Positions 1 to 8,961 of a stretch of DNA of 64,000 nt are shown piece by piece. The notes under the pieces are model-generated. The model saw nothing but the letters and a program-made list of their open reading frames with translations, was not told the origin of the DNA and ran no database searches. The stretch spans positions 8,541 through 72,540 of the forward strand of contig CAZUMH010000006.1 of NCBI GenBank assembly GCA_964621645.1, given 5' to 3'. The position numbers were made by a program, and so were the translations under genes. Position 1 is the stretch's first letter; each line of letters begins with the position of its first letter. The stretch is from CAZUMH01 sp964621645 (GTDB lineage: Bacteria > Zhuqueibacterota > QNDG01 > JAGLOF01).

Positions 1-832
1 GTACGGTGACATGCTGTGCGTCGAAATGAAAGGATATGCCGATTCTGGCGAATGCGTTATTGACGGGAGTAGCATCGATGAAGTCACGCAGGTACCAGAG
101 GATGGACCCGAAGTTCTGGAAATAGAGAATCCAGAAGCAGGAATAGATGAAAATAAGCAGCATGAAACGGGCATCCGAGAGAACCATGGCCGCGTCGGAA
201 AGCACCTGTTTCAGCTTTTTACTGGATTCGGGACGGGGTGGATCCTTGTAAAGAAATATGGTCGGCAGCAGCATGAGGAAGCAGTAGAGAGAACTGGCCA
301 GAAAGACGTAGCGCCAGGAAAAACCGCGCAGGTATCCGGCAACCAGAGGAGCGATGAGCGCGCCGAGATTGATCATCCAATAATACACCCCGAAACCGAA
401 TCCTGAATTTTTCTCATCGGTGGTGCGCGCCACGGTCCCGGTGATGATCGGTTTGAAGAGCCCCGATCCTGTCGCCATGACCAAGAGAGCGGCGAAGATG
501 ATCCAGTAACTGGTAACATGTCCGGCTATGAAATAACCCGTGGAAAGCATGGAGAAGGCAATCAACAGCTGGCGGCGGTATCCGTAGCGGTCGGCCAGGG
601 CGCCTCCCAGGATCGGAACAACATAGGTAACGGCGTAGACGATGCCTTGCAGGAGACCGACTTCATCCTCGGCGAATCCCAGACCTCCGCCCACGGTATC
701 AGTCAGATAGCGGGCCAGAAGGGCGTTCAGTCCGTAATAGGCGCCCCGCTCGAAAAGCTCCATAACATTGGCCAGCCAAAATGTTGAAGGAAGTGAAGCG
801 AGCAGACCTTTTTTCTTTTCTCTTTTTGCCAT
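1..832 (-). CDS. POT/PTR2-family MFS transporter, 3' end outside window
   Basis: Inner-membrane major-facilitator protein, probably a proton-dependent oligopeptide transporter. Translating the minus strand from the ATG at 832 gives 277 codons that run off the window with no stop. The first helix carries the POT signature E-x-x-E-R-x-x-Y-Y-G (E25, E28, R29, Y32-G34; the usual Phe after Arg is Gly). It is followed by an MFS loop 2-3 motif, GALADRYGYRR, near residue 66. Several further hydrophobic helices follow, separated by the charged loop YKDPPRPESSKK. The family is usually about 450-500 residues, so roughly half is present. A GAGGGG Shine-Dalgarno sits 5 bases before the ATG. Substrate is inferred from the family only. 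Confidence 0.8.
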   Translation of the reverse strand, partial: MAKREKKKGLLASLPSTFWLANVMELFERGAYYGLNALLARYLTDTVGGGLGFAEDEVGLLQGIVYAVTYVVPILGGALADRYGYRRQLLIAFSMLSTGYFIAGHVTSYWIIFAALLVMATGSGLFKPIITGTVARTTDEKNSGFGFGVYYWMINLGALIAPLVAGYLRGFSWRYVFLASSLYCFLMLLPTIFLYKDPPRPESSKKLKQVLSDAAMVLSDARFMLLIFIYSCFWILYFQNFGSILWYLRDFIDATPVNNAFARIGISFHFDAQHVTV

Positions 833-867
833 AATATCCCCTCATCAATTAATTAGTGATAACAGAT

Positions 868-873
868 ATTATA
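868..873 (-). promoter_or_regulatory. -10 box (TATAAT) for the POT-family transporter
   Basis: On the minus strand there is a perfect TATAAT about 35 bases before the transporter start codon. No good -35 hexamer is seen at 16-18 bases; the nearest candidates are TTACCT (19-base spacer) and TTGCAC (14-base spacer). Plausible but incomplete. Confidence 0.35.
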
Positions 874-975
874 TTTATTGGTGTGTAGTGCAAGGTAAGA
901 GAAATTGAGATTAATATCCAGTTTTATTTTTCACTGTAATAGTGAAGGAAAGGTAATGCTCCTGTTATTTTTTTC

Positions 976-1005
976 TTGCATTTCTTCAAGTTTAAAAAGT
1001 ATATT
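976..1005 (+). promoter_or_regulatory. Putative promoter of the CsgG/TPR lipoprotein gene
   Basis: TTGCAT (976-981) and TATATT (1000-1005) are separated by 18 bases, and the start codon lies 46 bases further on. Upstream, at 930-946, there is a dyad TTCACT-gtaat-AGTGAA that could be an operator; it has no other explanation. Confidence 0.4.
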
Positions 1006-1051
1006 GATTAGCATTCGTATTCCAGTGTGATCATTAAATGAGGGAAGAGAA

Positions 1052-2098
1052 ATGAGAATGACCCGTATTGTTTTGTTATTTATCGTTGTGGCGCTGTTGT
1101 GGATGTCCTGCGGTACGACTTCGACTATCGGCATCAATGTACTGAAACCGGCGGCGGTGGACATGCCGGGAGTGAAAAAAATTGCGGTGGTGGATTTTAA
1201 AGGACCAGAAGGTTCAGGGAGCCAGATCGCGGCTATGGTACAGTCCATGCTGATGGAATCACAGCATTATGAAATTATGGAGCGGGACAAGATCAGCCGT
1301 CTCCTGGAAGAGCAGAATATGGGAATGGCCGGTATTGTCGATCCCACTACCGCGGCAAAGGTGGGAGCCATTCTCGGAGTAGACGCCATGGTCTTCGGGG
1401 AAATTTCTACCTATGAAGTCCCTCCCGATAAAAAGATCACCAACAAGGTGAAAGAACAGAAATTCACCGGAAAATACGAAACGGTGGAGGAAAAAGATTC
1501 CAAGACCGGTCAGGTAAAACAGGTACGCAAGAAGATCTATGAGGATGTCTGGGTCGACAAAGTGACCTGGGTGCGTCAGGGGTCGGTTGCTATCAATTTC
1601 CGGGTGGTGGACGTTAAAACCGGAAAACTGCTGGCGGCCCACAGCGACGCCGAAAGCTATGACAGCCAGAAAGAAAAAAAGTCTTGGTTCAGCCAGGAAC
1701 AGAAGCTTAAACCACAGGGTGAGATATTATCGGATCTTTCACAGAATATCTGCCGCAGGTTTGTACATATGATCGCTCCTTATTATGAAACAGAAAACCG
1801 GATTATCGAAGGGGGCGAAGGGCAGATCGCGGTCGGTAAAAAATATGCTGATGTGGGGCTCTGGCCGGAGGCCATGGAAGCCTGGCAGCAGGCCGTTCAG
1901 GACCTGCCGCAGAATCCTTCCGGATATTATGATTTGGGACTGGCATATGAAGTGCAGGGCGACCTGGCCAGAGCCGAGGCCGCTTACAAGAAAGCCGTGG
2001 AATTAAATACCAAGACCCTTTATATGGAAGCGCTGGCCCGCATTCGTGCAGCCCAGGAAGATCAGATCAAACTGCAGGAACAGTTGAAGGATCGTTAA
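1052..2098 (+). CDS. CsgG-family lipoprotein with C-terminal TPR repeats
   Basis: Predicted outer-membrane-associated lipoprotein of 348 residues. A hydrophobic leader ends in WMSC, a weak lipobox. Residues about 38-250 look like the CsgG/curli-assembly fold: KKIAVVDFKG, then YEIMERDKISRLLEEQN, then AKVGAILGVDAMVFGEI. A charged insert (about 130-170) interrupts it. Residues about 265-335 hold TPR-like helices (ADVGLWPEAMEAWQQAV, DLARAEAAYKKAVEL). CsgG proteins form or help form outer-membrane pores; in organisms without curli their role is usually unknown. It starts at an ATG after GGAAGAG and is monocistronic, with a terminator downstream. A second CsgG-like gene lies at 56196-57098. Confidence 0.8.
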   Translation: MRMTRIVLLFIVVALLWMSCGTTSTIGINVLKPAAVDMPGVKKIAVVDFKGPEGSGSQIAAMVQSMLMESQHYEIMERDKISRLLEEQNMGMAGIVDPTTAAKVGAILGVDAMVFGEISTYEVPPDKKITNKVKEQKFTGKYETVEEKDSKTGQVKQVRKKIYEDVWVDKVTWVRQGSVAINFRVVDVKTGKLLAAHSDAESYDSQKEKKSWFSQEQKLKPQGEILSDLSQNICRRFVHMIAPYYETENRIIEGGEGQIAVGKKYADVGLWPEAMEAWQQAVQDLPQNPSGYYDLGLAYEVQGDLARAEAAYKKAVELNTKTLYMEALARIRAAQEDQIKLQEQLKDR

Positions 2099-2181
2099 GG
2101 AATACAGTACAGGATAATTATATATAGATAAAACGCCGCATCCTGATAAACGACTCTGATACAATTCAGAAGGTTGACTAT

Positions 2182-2212
2182 CCGCCTCTCACTTGCGAGA
2201 GGCGGTTTTTTT
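2182..2212 (+). terminator. Intrinsic terminator after the CsgG/TPR gene
   Basis: Nine-base-pair GC-rich stem (CCGCCTCTC, 2182-2190, with GAGAGGCGG, 2197-2205), a six-base loop and a run of seven T. Confidence 0.9.
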
Positions 2213-2618
2213 AACCAGGGAATTATTACCCGAAATCAGTTATGATTTCCCTATCCTTGGTGCTACCGCTTTTTATGTCGCTCCTGCCATAAGACCATAA
2301 TAACTAAGTTATTACACCCTGTTAAAAATATGCAGACGCCCAGGCATACTCTTTGGTATATAGTAACGGGAACGGCCATGTACCGGGAGACATAGTTTTG
2401 GCTGCTGAAAGGATAAAAAAATCATACGGAATGATTTGAGCCTGACTCGGGATGATTTTGCATACTGTTTGGGTCTGACGTTGAGCACGGTGAACCCGCT
2501 GGGAAAACAACAGCAGCACTCCCGGTGAACTGGTTTTATTTCAGATTACGCGTATGGCCCGGCGGGGCCGGAAGAAAACAGGAAAAGGAACGGATTCCCT
2601 AATCAGGAGGAGAGACCG
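2213..2618. other. Gene-free stretch, about 400 bases
   Basis: No convincing ORF, RNA gene or repeat is visible on either strand. It must hold the promoter of the receiver gene at 2619, but no clear -35/-10 pair stands out. The only recognisable signal is the GGAGGAG Shine-Dalgarno just before 2619. Confidence 0.5.
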
Positions 2619-3017
2619 ATGAATGATAAATCCATCCTTATCATCGAAGATGAGTTGAAGTTCGCCAAAATAGTAAAAATGCGTTTGGAAGCCAACGGCT
2701 ATGAGGTGGATGTGGCCGGTGACGCCTACAACGGCACCAAGAAGATCATCCAGGAAGATTACAACGTCATTATTCTGGATCTGGGGATGCCTGCCGGCGG
2801 CGGATTTTCCATACTGGACCGAATAAGAAAAATACCCAGTAAAGCAGATATCCCGGTAATAATCCTCACCGGTCAGACGATCGATGATGATATGATGGAA
2901 CGAGTTCGGGAATATGATGTGACGGCAGTGCTCAACAAACCTCTCGAAGACAATTTGCTGCTGGACCTTCTGCGGTCTACCCTGCAACGGGGAGAGCACA
3001 TCAGTGTATTCGGATGA
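2619..3017 (+). CDS. Single-domain response regulator (receiver only)
   Basis: Cytoplasmic CheY-like receiver of 132 residues without an output domain. Visible active-site residues are the acidic pair E10/D11, the phospho-acceptor D54 (ILDLGMP), T84 (ILTG) and K107 (NKP). Such proteins act by protein-protein contact or as phosphorelay intermediates. There is no kinase gene beside it; the nearest kinases in the window are at 11406 and 36229. It starts at an ATG after GGAGGAG. Partner and output are unknown. Confidence 0.9.
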   Translation: MNDKSILIIEDELKFAKIVKMRLEANGYEVDVAGDAYNGTKKIIQEDYNVIILDLGMPAGGGFSILDRIRKIPSKADIPVIILTGQTIDDDMMERVREYDVTAVLNKPLEDNLLLDLLRSTLQRGEHISVFG

Positions 3018-3069
3018 AGAGTGTCACTCAGGGTAAATAGTAGATCAGGCATTACGATAACAGAAGAAA

Positions 3070-3573
3070 TCAATCCGGAAGAATACGTTTAATTCCCACC
3101 AGCCTTTTTCTGTAATAAGCCTCATTCAGACTTGAGATAATAACTCCCTGGGAAGCGGTGGCATGAATGAATGCATTACGCCTCAGATATAACGCCACAT
3201 GGGAGATCCCCGCGGAATCCTCGTTTCTAAAAAAGAGCAGGTCTCCCAATTGCAGCGAGCGCAGACTGATCATCCTGCCCATTTGATAGAGGGCGGTGGA
3301 TTGATGGGGCAGGGTGAGACCGGTGGCTTTACGATAGATATAACACACCAGGCCGGAGCAATCGAATCCCCGCAGGTCCGCGCCGCCCCAGCGGTAGGGA
3401 GATCCCAGACAGGAATGAGCGGTACGCATTATTCTGCCCGCAGCGGCCGGCTCCCTGCGAGAAAACTCCGGATAGGGAGCGCAGGATATCCTCGTGAGCA
3501 GGATAACCATCACGAGAGATGCCGTCAGAATAATAGAAAATTTTCTTGATTTTTCCCTGGAAAATATCACCAA
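3070..3573 (-). CDS. NlpC/P60-family cell-wall peptidase, probable lipoprotein
   Basis: Secreted cysteine peptidase predicted to cut peptidoglycan stem peptides. After a hydrophobic leader (about residues 12-30) and a possible lipobox Cys31, residues about 45-160 form one NlpC/P60 domain with catalytic Cys72 (FDCSGLV), His125 (ISHVALYL) and a third polar residue, His137 (FIHA). At 167 residues it is a minimal member with no extra SH3 or LysM domain. The start is uncertain: the frame opens at TTG 3573 with GTG at 3570, and neither has a strong Shine-Dalgarno. It converges on the receiver gene. Confidence 0.85.
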   Translation of the reverse strand: MVIFSREKSRKFSIILTASLVMVILLTRISCAPYPEFSRREPAAAGRIMRTAHSCLGSPYRWGGADLRGFDCSGLVCYIYRKATGLTLPHQSTALYQMGRMISLRSLQLGDLLFFRNEDSAGISHVALYLRRNAFIHATASQGVIISSLNEAYYRKRLVGIKRILPD

Positions 3574-3698
3574 TAAAGGTTATCTTTTTTATAGTAAATG
3601 TCAAGCCTGAAATCCCTTGTTTTTAATCCCTGCAACCTGGATCCTGTAATGACGTAATCTGAGTATACCCTTAAGGGCTAAACAGGAAGGAGGAAATG

Positions 3699-4052
3699 AT
3701 GGCGAATATTCCGGACAAGCAAGCGCGCCAATGGGCCATGGCGGCGCATCTTTCAGCACTCTCACTTTTCATCGGCATCCCATTTGGGAATATACTGGGA
3801 CCGCTGGTGATCTGGCTCCTGAAAAAAGACGACCATGCCCTGATCGATAAGACGGGAAAAGAATCTCTCAATTTCCAGCTTTCTATGCTGGTATACAGCA
3901 TCTGCGCCGGCATTCTGGTGCTTATTTTTATCGGCGTCCTCCTCCTCATTGCTGTCGCTGTCGTTGATGTTGTACTGGTGATTATCGCCTCGGTAAAAGT
4001 GAGCAACGGGGAGGATTATTCCTATCCGATTACTATTCAGTTTATAAAGTAG
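3699..4052 (+). CDS. DUF4870-family small membrane protein
   Basis: Integral membrane protein of 117 residues with three hydrophobic segments (about 15-38, 62-80 and 82-98). The pattern is typical of the DUF4870/Tic20-like family: AHLSAL near the N-terminus, GPLVIWLLKKDD after the first helix and a short polar tail. The family's role is not known. Two ATGs overlap at 3696 and 3699. The second is preferred because AGGAAGGAGG ends five bases before it, against two for the first. Confidence 0.75.
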   Translation: MANIPDKQARQWAMAAHLSALSLFIGIPFGNILGPLVIWLLKKDDHALIDKTGKESLNFQLSMLVYSICAGILVLIFIGVLLLIAVAVVDVVLVIIASVKVSNGEDYSYPITIQFIK

Positions 4053-4057
4053 CTATG

Positions 4058-4087
4058 AAAAAGGGCGGGATGATAATCATCCCGCCC
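4058..4087 (-). terminator. Terminator of the serpin operon
   Basis: Near-perfect palindrome: GGGCGGGATGAT at 4063-4074 pairs with 4076-4087. On the minus strand it is followed by five T (4062-4058), so it ends the minus-strand operon. It may also slow transcription from the DUF4870 gene, but there is no T-run on that side. Confidence 0.85.
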
Positions 4088-4107
4088 GGTAAGATCACTT
4101 TCCCGCC

Positions 4108-5334
4108 TTATTCCTGATAGACCGGATCGGCTGTGATACCCATAAAAAGCAGATTTCCGGCCTGGTGGTCGCGAATGAAGAAAATAAAGGGTCTGTCCAT
4201 GATCATCATCGGCCCGACCGAGGTCAGCCGCATTTCCACAGAAGTGACGGCCGCGGCTTCGGTTCCTTCTTCATTTACCTTCACGTAGGTCTTGTGTTTT
4301 ACCTTGCTGATGAAGATTTGTTCGTCACTGATGCCGCTGAAATCCGCCTGACCCGAAAAGGCGATCCCCATGCCCATGGCCATAAGAACGTCCTTCAGCT
4401 GGATCTCATACTCAATGACGAATTTCGGCAGCTGCAGGGTAATCTCCCGTTTCACCATCTGTCCGGTCCAGTTCTGCCAGTGTTCCTGGGAGAGCTCCTC
4501 AATAATATCACGTACTTTTTTCCCAGACTTTGGCAGGAGAATGGTCATGCTGTACCGTTCTTTGCTATAGGGCAGATCAACCGCTTGAAAAAGTTCATTT
4601 TCGTAGTAAGCAAACTCATTCTTCATGGCCATGAAGGCGGCGTCTCTGTCTGAACCGTTCGGCAGGTGGAAGGCGGCCTGAACTGTTTTATCAGGATCGA
4701 ACTGATAGGTCCAGTCTCCCTTGAAATAGAGCGCGTTGATCAGGAAAAGAACAGTGAGAGGATGGATTTGATCGATGATTCTCTCTATTTTCCCATTGGT
4801 ATGCGTGCTGACCCAATTGTTGATGACATCGACGCTGGCCGGATCTGAAAAATCCAGCTTCGCGATCTCCGCTCCAAAATAGGTTTCCAGGGTGCTGATA
4901 TAATCATCCTTCACCGGAAAGTCTTCCCGAATCCAGGCGGAATTGGCCACGGTGAAGATAACCCGGGAATCCAGATCGGAGAGAAAAGTCATAAGACTGA
5001 GATAGGTCTGGTTGATCTCTTCCCGGGTTAGGGTGCCATACCCAAGCACCTGGCCCATGGAATCGGCCGTGGCTCCGGCGGCACCGTCATATGCCATCCC
5101 CAGAGCAAAGGAGATGCTGAGGGGAGAAATAAAGAGATTGGAATCCGTTTTTGCTTCCGCAATCCTTCGGAAAATTTCGATACCGAATTGATTGGCCGCG
5201 GTGGATATTTCCTTTTCCAGAGTGGTGTTCGAACGAACGGTGTCTTCGATCACCGGGGAAAAGTTTCTGGCGCAGCCGAAAATAATGGCAAGCATCGCCA
5301 GGATCAGGATGAAAAACACATTCTTGCTGTTCAT
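4108..5334 (-). CDS. Serpin (serine/cysteine protease inhibitor), lipoprotein
   Basis: Full-length serpin of 408 residues. The leader ends at a possible lipobox (IIFGC), so it is probably anchored outside the cytoplasm. The family core is visible: NLFISPLSISFALGMAYDGA near residue 65 and FLINALYFKGDW in the middle. The inhibitory-type hinge EEGTEAAAVTSV is at about 355-366. From hinge Gly357 to the conserved Pro-Phe after the loop is 27 residues, as in alpha-1-antitrypsin, which places the scissile bond at about Thr371-Ser372. Small hinge residues favour an inhibitory rather than non-inhibitory serpin. The ATG follows GGGAGG. It is the last gene of a three-gene minus-strand run. Confidence 0.93.
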   Translation of the reverse strand: MNSKNVFFILILAMLAIIFGCARNFSPVIEDTVRSNTTLEKEISTAANQFGIEIFRRIAEAKTDSNLFISPLSISFALGMAYDGAAGATADSMGQVLGYGTLTREEINQTYLSLMTFLSDLDSRVIFTVANSAWIREDFPVKDDYISTLETYFGAEIAKLDFSDPASVDVINNWVSTHTNGKIERIIDQIHPLTVLFLINALYFKGDWTYQFDPDKTVQAAFHLPNGSDRDAAFMAMKNEFAYYENELFQAVDLPYSKERYSMTILLPKSGKKVRDIIEELSQEHWQNWTGQMVKREITLQLPKFVIEYEIQLKDVLMAMGMGIAFSGQADFSGISDEQIFISKVKHKTYVKVNEEGTEAAAVTSVEMRLTSVGPMMIMDRPFIFFIRDHQAGNLLFMGITADPVYQE

Positions 5335-5348
5335 TGCTAACCTCCCTG

Positions 5349-5810
5349 TTATCTGAGGAAAGGAACTAATTCAGTCTTTAAGCACTTATAAGTACCGGTG
5401 GCCATGGGGCCGGCGAATCCGATGCTGGTCCATGATCCCGTGAGCAAGCGGCCGTCAATTCTGCCGATGAGACTGAGATTGTTGTCTCTGTAATCAGGCC
5501 TGAGCTCAATCAAAAGACTGTCTCCGGTTCGGAATCCTGTAAGAGAGTCGCTCCCGATCATGGGACCGACATTCTGGGGAGATCCCACGGCTTCTATTTC
5601 CCAGGTACCCCGCACACTCCCGTCCGAATTAATCTCCAGGCGTAACCAGCCTTTGGCAATTTCGGTACTTGTTGAGTCGAAGGCTGCGAAGCTGTATGTA
5701 TCTCCGGGCTCCGGACAGATGAGTTCCTTGAGTGTATCGCAAGAAAGAAATAACAACCCCACGATGATTGGAACGAGGACTCTACTATCAATTTTCAATT
5801 TTTTATACAT
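5349..5810 (-). CDS. Small lipoprotein of unknown function
   Basis: Protein of 153 residues with a lipoprotein signal ending LLFLSC (Cys24). The mature part alternates short beta-type segments (GWLRLEINSDGSVRGTWEI, SLIGRIDGRLLTGSW), as in small beta-barrel or lipocalin-like lipoproteins. No family is recognised. It sits 16 bases after the barrel gene upstream and 14 before the serpin, so all three are probably cotranscribed. Confidence 0.7.
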   Translation of the reverse strand: MYKKLKIDSRVLVPIIVGLLFLSCDTLKELICPEPGDTYSFAAFDSTSTEIAKGWLRLEINSDGSVRGTWEIEAVGSPQNVGPMIGSDSLTGFRTGDSLLIELRPDYRDNNLSLIGRIDGRLLTGSWTSIGFAGPMATGTYKCLKTELVPFLR

Positions 5811-5826
5811 ACATGAACACCGCTTT

Positions 5827-7632
5827 TTAGTTTATCAGTTCGAAATCAAGCCACCATTGAAACTGACTCAGGGTGGTGCCCTGCCAGGTATTGGTGAAAC
5901 GGGGAACGGTGAGGAGCCGTATCCTGAGATGATCAGATGGACTCACGGTCACCCCTGCCAGCACAGAGGTGGTCACATCGGTCTCAATTTGGTCGGGCTG
6001 GTGGTAACGTTCCCCGAAATCCGTCTTTTTACTGTATATTCCATCCTCGGTCTGTTCGCGATAATCAAAAAGCGCCAGTGTCTCTTCCTCAACCTTCCAG
6101 CGGGACATATTGCGGTTGATACCGAAAGTCAAGAGAACCTTGGGCGAGATAGTGTACCGGATGAGCACCGGGATGTTAACGGTAGTGGCGTGTGAGATCA
6201 TGGTCCAGTTGAGGGTCTTTTTTTCCAGGATTGAAAGGGAATACTCGTTCTTGTAATTGGTGCTTTCATAGTAGTACGTGGACAGCCGATCGGCCATTAC
6301 CTCTTCCCGGGTAAGCGTTTCGGTGCTGGCGTCTTGCAGGTTGAGGCCGAAATGTATCCCGGCCCGTTCAGACAGGCGCCAGCGCAGGTAGATACCGGCC
6401 TGGTGCAGCCAGCCTTTTTTGCTTCCGTCACCGGTGCGGTCGTCATAGAGATGGTATGCGGAGGTGGAGGTGGACGTCCAATCCGTCGAGGAGTAGTAGT
6501 AATCACTGGAGGAAGAATCGGCTATCTGGGAAGCCAGATCGATGTCCACCGTTTGCCGGCCCAGACGATAGTAGAAAAAGAGGGTGCGTCCGCCGCTCAT
6601 TTCCGTCGAAAGATTGAAGCCGCCGTATACAAAGCGTCCAGTATGTCCCCAGGATTGAATGGTGGAACCGGCCTGATCGTACCAGCTCCAGTCTGTTCCT
6701 GTCCCAACGATCCCATGCTGATACAGAGAAGAATTGGTTTGCTCCAGATCCTGATCCGCCTGGCCTGAGACGATGCCTCCGGAAAAGCCCAGCCGAGTGG
6801 CCTTTGAGGCTATGACGTTGAGGCCGGCAGCCAGCTCCCAGTGGGAGTAGCCCTGATCCCTCGTTTCGCTTGACGAATAGCGGGACATTTCGTCGCTGCT
6901 CATCCCGTTGTCCCATTGGTAGCTGTTGCCGTAACCTCCGTCCCGGTTGAAGAGCACGGTACTTGCTTTTATCCCTACCATCATTTTATTACTCAGGGGC
7001 AGGCCGGAATAGAGGGTGATGAAGTGTCCGGCGTTGTGCATATCGTCCCGGCCGGTATACCGATCGGTGATGTCAGCATCCGCTACCTCGGCTGTCTTAT
7101 TGCCGGCGAAGTCATATCCCGGGGAAGAGCGATAAATGGACTGGGGCACTGAATAATACCCCTCATCCTTGAAAATCGCCTGATAAGTAAGACCGAGGGT
7201 AAGATAGTGCCGTCCTATTTTAAACGGACGGAAGAAGGTGGCCAGGGAGATGAGCGGCTCCAGTTCCTCTTTGGATTGATTCTGAAAATAGGGGGAAGGA
7301 AGGTAATAACAGCGATAATAGAGGGGATAGTAATACTCATCCATTTTGACCGGAGCGGTGTTGCGGAAATTAAGATAGGTATAGCCGTCCAGCAAACTGT
7401 CGGAAGCCGCGAAGGCGGGATTTACCTGCAGATCCAGGAGAGGATGAGAGAGCAGTCCGGGAGCGCTGGTCCCGAATCCGTCCAGTCCGTAGGGATTAAT
7501 CCAGGAGGGCCGGAAGAAAAAACCGTTCTCCTCAAAGGTCCTTTCCAGTACCGTCTCATTAAAATACTGCGCCTGGACAAGGCCTGAGAAGAGGAAGAAG
7601 AAAAGCAGAAAAACAAAAAATATGCGTTTCAT
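5827..7632 (-). CDS. Predicted outer-membrane beta-barrel protein
   Basis: Protein of 601 residues with a clear signal peptide (cleavage after VQA, about residue 21). The body is rich in Tyr, Ser and aromatic residues, alternating in strand-like stretches with polar loops (repeated DYYYSS, STTY). The C-terminal strand QWWLDFELIN is amphipathic. There is no recognised family; this is the style of the large unassigned outer-membrane proteins of FCB-group bacteria. Shine-Dalgarno AGGAAAGGA precedes the ATG. First gene of the run ending with the serpin. Confidence 0.7.
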   Translation of the reverse strand: MKRIFFVFLLFFFLFSGLVQAQYFNETVLERTFEENGFFFRPSWINPYGLDGFGTSAPGLLSHPLLDLQVNPAFAASDSLLDGYTYLNFRNTAPVKMDEYYYPLYYRCYYLPSPYFQNQSKEELEPLISLATFFRPFKIGRHYLTLGLTYQAIFKDEGYYSVPQSIYRSSPGYDFAGNKTAEVADADITDRYTGRDDMHNAGHFITLYSGLPLSNKMMVGIKASTVLFNRDGGYGNSYQWDNGMSSDEMSRYSSSETRDQGYSHWELAAGLNVIASKATRLGFSGGIVSGQADQDLEQTNSSLYQHGIVGTGTDWSWYDQAGSTIQSWGHTGRFVYGGFNLSTEMSGGRTLFFYYRLGRQTVDIDLASQIADSSSSDYYYSSTDWTSTSTSAYHLYDDRTGDGSKKGWLHQAGIYLRWRLSERAGIHFGLNLQDASTETLTREEVMADRLSTYYYESTNYKNEYSLSILEKKTLNWTMISHATTVNIPVLIRYTISPKVLLTFGINRNMSRWKVEEETLALFDYREQTEDGIYSKKTDFGERYHQPDQIETDVTTSVLAGVTVSPSDHLRIRLLTVPRFTNTWQGTTLSQFQWWLDFELIN

Positions 7633-7861
7633 GAAGTATTCCTTTCCTCGTTCTTATTCTCACTGCATGATCCAGATACAATGAACGTGCCATTACCATC
7701 GGCGTTTCGCCCCGGCCCGTGACACGGTCGTGTCCAACATTTAGAAACCGGGCCTTGCGGAGTATGGCCGCCTCATTATGGTAAAAGGTATGAACTTTTA
7801 CGATGAAGAAAAAAATATTTTTTTTTAAAAGATGAATAACCAAACCGGGATAAACGGGGTG

Positions 7862-7885
7862 AAAATCCTCCAAAAATCGAGGATT
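7862..7885 (-). terminator. Weak terminator after the two-component operon
   Basis: Stem AATCCTC/GAGGATT (7864-7870 with 7879-7885) and an eight-base loop. On the minus strand it is followed by a short T-run. It lies 18 bases past the stop of the barrel gene that ends at 7904. Confidence 0.5.
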
Positions 7886-7903
7886 CTTCGAATATTCGAT
7901 GCT

Positions 7904-8959
7904 CTAGAAACGGAAGGAAAGACTGCTGGTTATTATATTCTTATTATAATAACGGCCCGCCAGAGGGGATTCATCCTGATAACGCCCGCCGCGCACGTGC
8001 AGCGTAAGGCCGGAACGGATATCCCGGGAGAAATCCAGGAGCAGGAAGGTGTTTTCTTCTGACTCGCCGCCGGGTCTAGTCAGCAGGGCCGGGTCGAGAC
8101 GGTCATCGTAGTGGCGCGTCCTCAGGGAACCGTGCAGCATAAACACGACTCCCGCCCCCAGATCGACGGCTGTCTGCAGGGAGAGCAACGGCTGCCAGAA
8201 GCTGTACCCGAAACTGTTGGATGACTGTCTTCTGAATCCCAGGGCGAAGCGAAACAGCAGGGGGCCGCGCCATTCGCCGGTAACATTGAGGTCCATAAAG
8301 ACATCCTGCTGTTTATCCGCTGCGATGGCCCAGAAGTCTGTCGTGTTATACTGCCAGGCGGGCCGGTCATACACTCTTAAGGAGAGCATCGTTTCCAGCG
8401 AGAACAGCAGGTTCCGATTGGGACGAAGATGAGCGGCCAGGCCTCCTCCCGTTTCACGATTATCATAATAGGTTGAACCGGAATAGTTCATGACCGCCAG
8501 CATTCCCAAAAAGGAAATACTCACGCCAGGGGTGAAAGAGCGATAAAGACCGGGGCTGATCTGCAGGCGGGTGTACCCCCACCTCAGCTGGGGATACCAT
8601 TTGACTCTGGCTCCGGCCCGCGCGCTGCAGATCCAGTTCTTTCCCGCGGGCAGCGTTCCCACAGCCGAGATGTCTTGTACGAGACGGGTCTCTTCTCTGT
8701 GATTTTGGTAGATTTCCGTGCCGCCTCGGTAGTCAAGGCGCAGACTGCTCTTGGCCTTGCGGTGAAAAAGCGAGAGGTACAGTGAAACCTGGGGGCCTCC
8801 CGCTCCTACCGAATCACCCTCGGATTCGAAGATATTGGAATCGTGTTTCCAGCCCAGAGTAAGGCGTGATTCCCGCTGCCAGCGGTTCTGAGCCATACAT
8901 GAAAGAGGCAGGATCACAACCAAACTAACGATCAGGACCTGCCGCAACCGTATTGTCAT
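7904..8959 (-). CDS. Predicted outer-membrane beta-barrel protein
   Basis: Protein of 351 residues. The frame is open to 9001, but the ATG at 8959 is chosen: it gives a proper signal peptide (MTIRLRQVLIVSLVV... ending CMAQ) and starts two bases after the upstream stop. The mature part shows alternating strands (SLYLSLFHRKAKSSLRLDYRG, LHVRGGRYQ) and ends in the classic aromatic barrel terminus SLSFRF. Last gene of the two-component operon, so a possible target or partner of that regulator. No family recognised. Confidence 0.7.
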   Translation of the reverse strand: MTIRLRQVLIVSLVVILPLSCMAQNRWQRESRLTLGWKHDSNIFESEGDSVGAGGPQVSLYLSLFHRKAKSSLRLDYRGGTEIYQNHREETRLVQDISAVGTLPAGKNWICSARAGARVKWYPQLRWGYTRLQISPGLYRSFTPGVSISFLGMLAVMNYSGSTYYDNRETGGGLAAHLRPNRNLLFSLETMLSLRVYDRPAWQYNTTDFWAIAADKQQDVFMDLNVTGEWRGPLLFRFALGFRRQSSNSFGYSFWQPLLSLQTAVDLGAGVVFMLHGSLRTRHYDDRLDPALLTRPGGESEENTFLLLDFSRDIRSGLTLHVRGGRYQDESPLAGRYYNKNIITSSLSFRF

Positions 8960-8961
8960 AA

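Noticed and set aside
11..787. Plus-strand ORFs at the window start
   Set aside because: They are antisense to the transporter, whose minus-strand frame shows a clear POT signature and membrane helices.
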